Part shown: piece after piece, positions 63,767-64,000 of the stretch
Numbering within the stretch: position 1 is the first letter of the stretch
Layout: each line of letters begins with the position of its first letter
Assembly (NCBI RefSeq): GCF_032854445.1
Contig: NC_088306.1
Location: forward strand, 14,443,386 to 14,507,385
DNA: 64,000 nucleotides
Reading direction: 5' to 3'
DNA from: Liolophura sinensis
Taxonomy: Eukaryota > Mollusca > Polyplacophora > Chitonida > Chitonidae
Translations under genes and position numbers: made by a program
Notes under the pieces: model-generated
What the model saw: the letters and a program-made list of their open reading frames with translations, nothing else
Told to the model about the DNA's origin: nothing
Databases searched by the model: none

Positions 63767-64000
63767 ATTTTTTTTTGATTGGTGTTTTACGCCGTACTCA
63801 AGAATATTTCACTTATACGACGACGGCCAGCATTATGGTGGGTGGAAACCGGGCATAGCCCGGCGGAAACCCACGACCATCCGCAGGTTGCTGGAAGACC
63901 TTCCCACGTACGGCCGGAGAGAAAGCCAGCATGAGCTGGTCTTGAACTCACAGCGACCGCATTGGTGAGAGGCTTCTGGGTCACTACGCTGCGCTAGCGC
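63767..64000 (-). repeat. MetaSINE-like element, runs off right edge
   Basis: Clean reverse-sense copy from GATTGGTGTTTTACGCCGTA to GCTGCGCTAGCGC at the window end; the last part of the tRNA-like head lies beyond base 64000. Confidence 0.93.

Overview
This window is animal nuclear DNA: AT-rich, intron-rich, and full of SINEs, decayed retroelements, minisatellites and one large satellite array. The dominant SINE has a tRNA-like head, a conserved central body and an (AATA)n tail. It matches what I remember of the MetaSINE superfamily, which is abundant in molluscs and other lophotrochozoans. With the Penelope-like and non-LTR reverse transcriptase remnants, this points to a marine lophotrochozoan (mollusc or brachiopod), but the species cannot be fixed from the sequence.

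The left 39.5 kb holds one large gene on the minus strand, assembled here exon by exon. It encodes a glycoside hydrolase family 31 (GH31) alpha-glucosidase of the maltase-glucoamylase / sucrase-isomaltase / acid alpha-glucosidase type. I could place 21 common exons (exon 2 at 22214-22424 down to exon 22 at 665-829). All have GT/AG boundaries and matching phases, giving 831 common codons. The catalytic nucleophile (first codon of exon 11) and the acid/base (exon 13) are both present. The last C-terminal exon was not found and probably lies left of base 1.

The most interesting feature is at the 5' end. Three different first exons (1a at 26.1-26.3 kb, 1b at 33.9-34.1 kb, 1c at 39.3-39.5 kb) each encode a start codon, a unique cytoplasmic tail, one transmembrane anchor, a stalk and the first half of a trefoil (P-type) domain. 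All three end in the same phase with GG|GTRAGY and can join exon 2, which carries the second half of the trefoil. Across the three, the cysteine spacing before the junction is identical (C-x10-C-x4-C after splicing), although tails, anchors and stalks are unrelated in sequence. This looks like one secretory or cell-surface glucosidase with interchangeable membrane anchors driven by alternative promoters. A 25-nt element upstream of exon 1b recurs near 47.15 kb and hints at a fourth, degraded promoter or first exon.

The introns carry MetaSINE copies, a second tRNA-type SINE family, a ~250-bp unnamed repeat family (called R1 here), a 751-bp solo LTR, a 23-bp minisatellite directly next to the splice acceptor of the nucleophile exon, MITE-like elements and Penelope-like fragments.

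From 39.5 to 47.3 kb I see no convincing gene, only repeats and unassigned DNA. From 47340 to 60872 lies a head-to-tail array of a 550-bp satellite, 24 full copies plus a partial one, cut by a 200-base assembly gap (60873-61072). The right end (61073-64000) holds a decayed Penelope-like reverse transcriptase and two MetaSINEs. No rRNA gene, intact tRNA gene or CRISPR array was seen.
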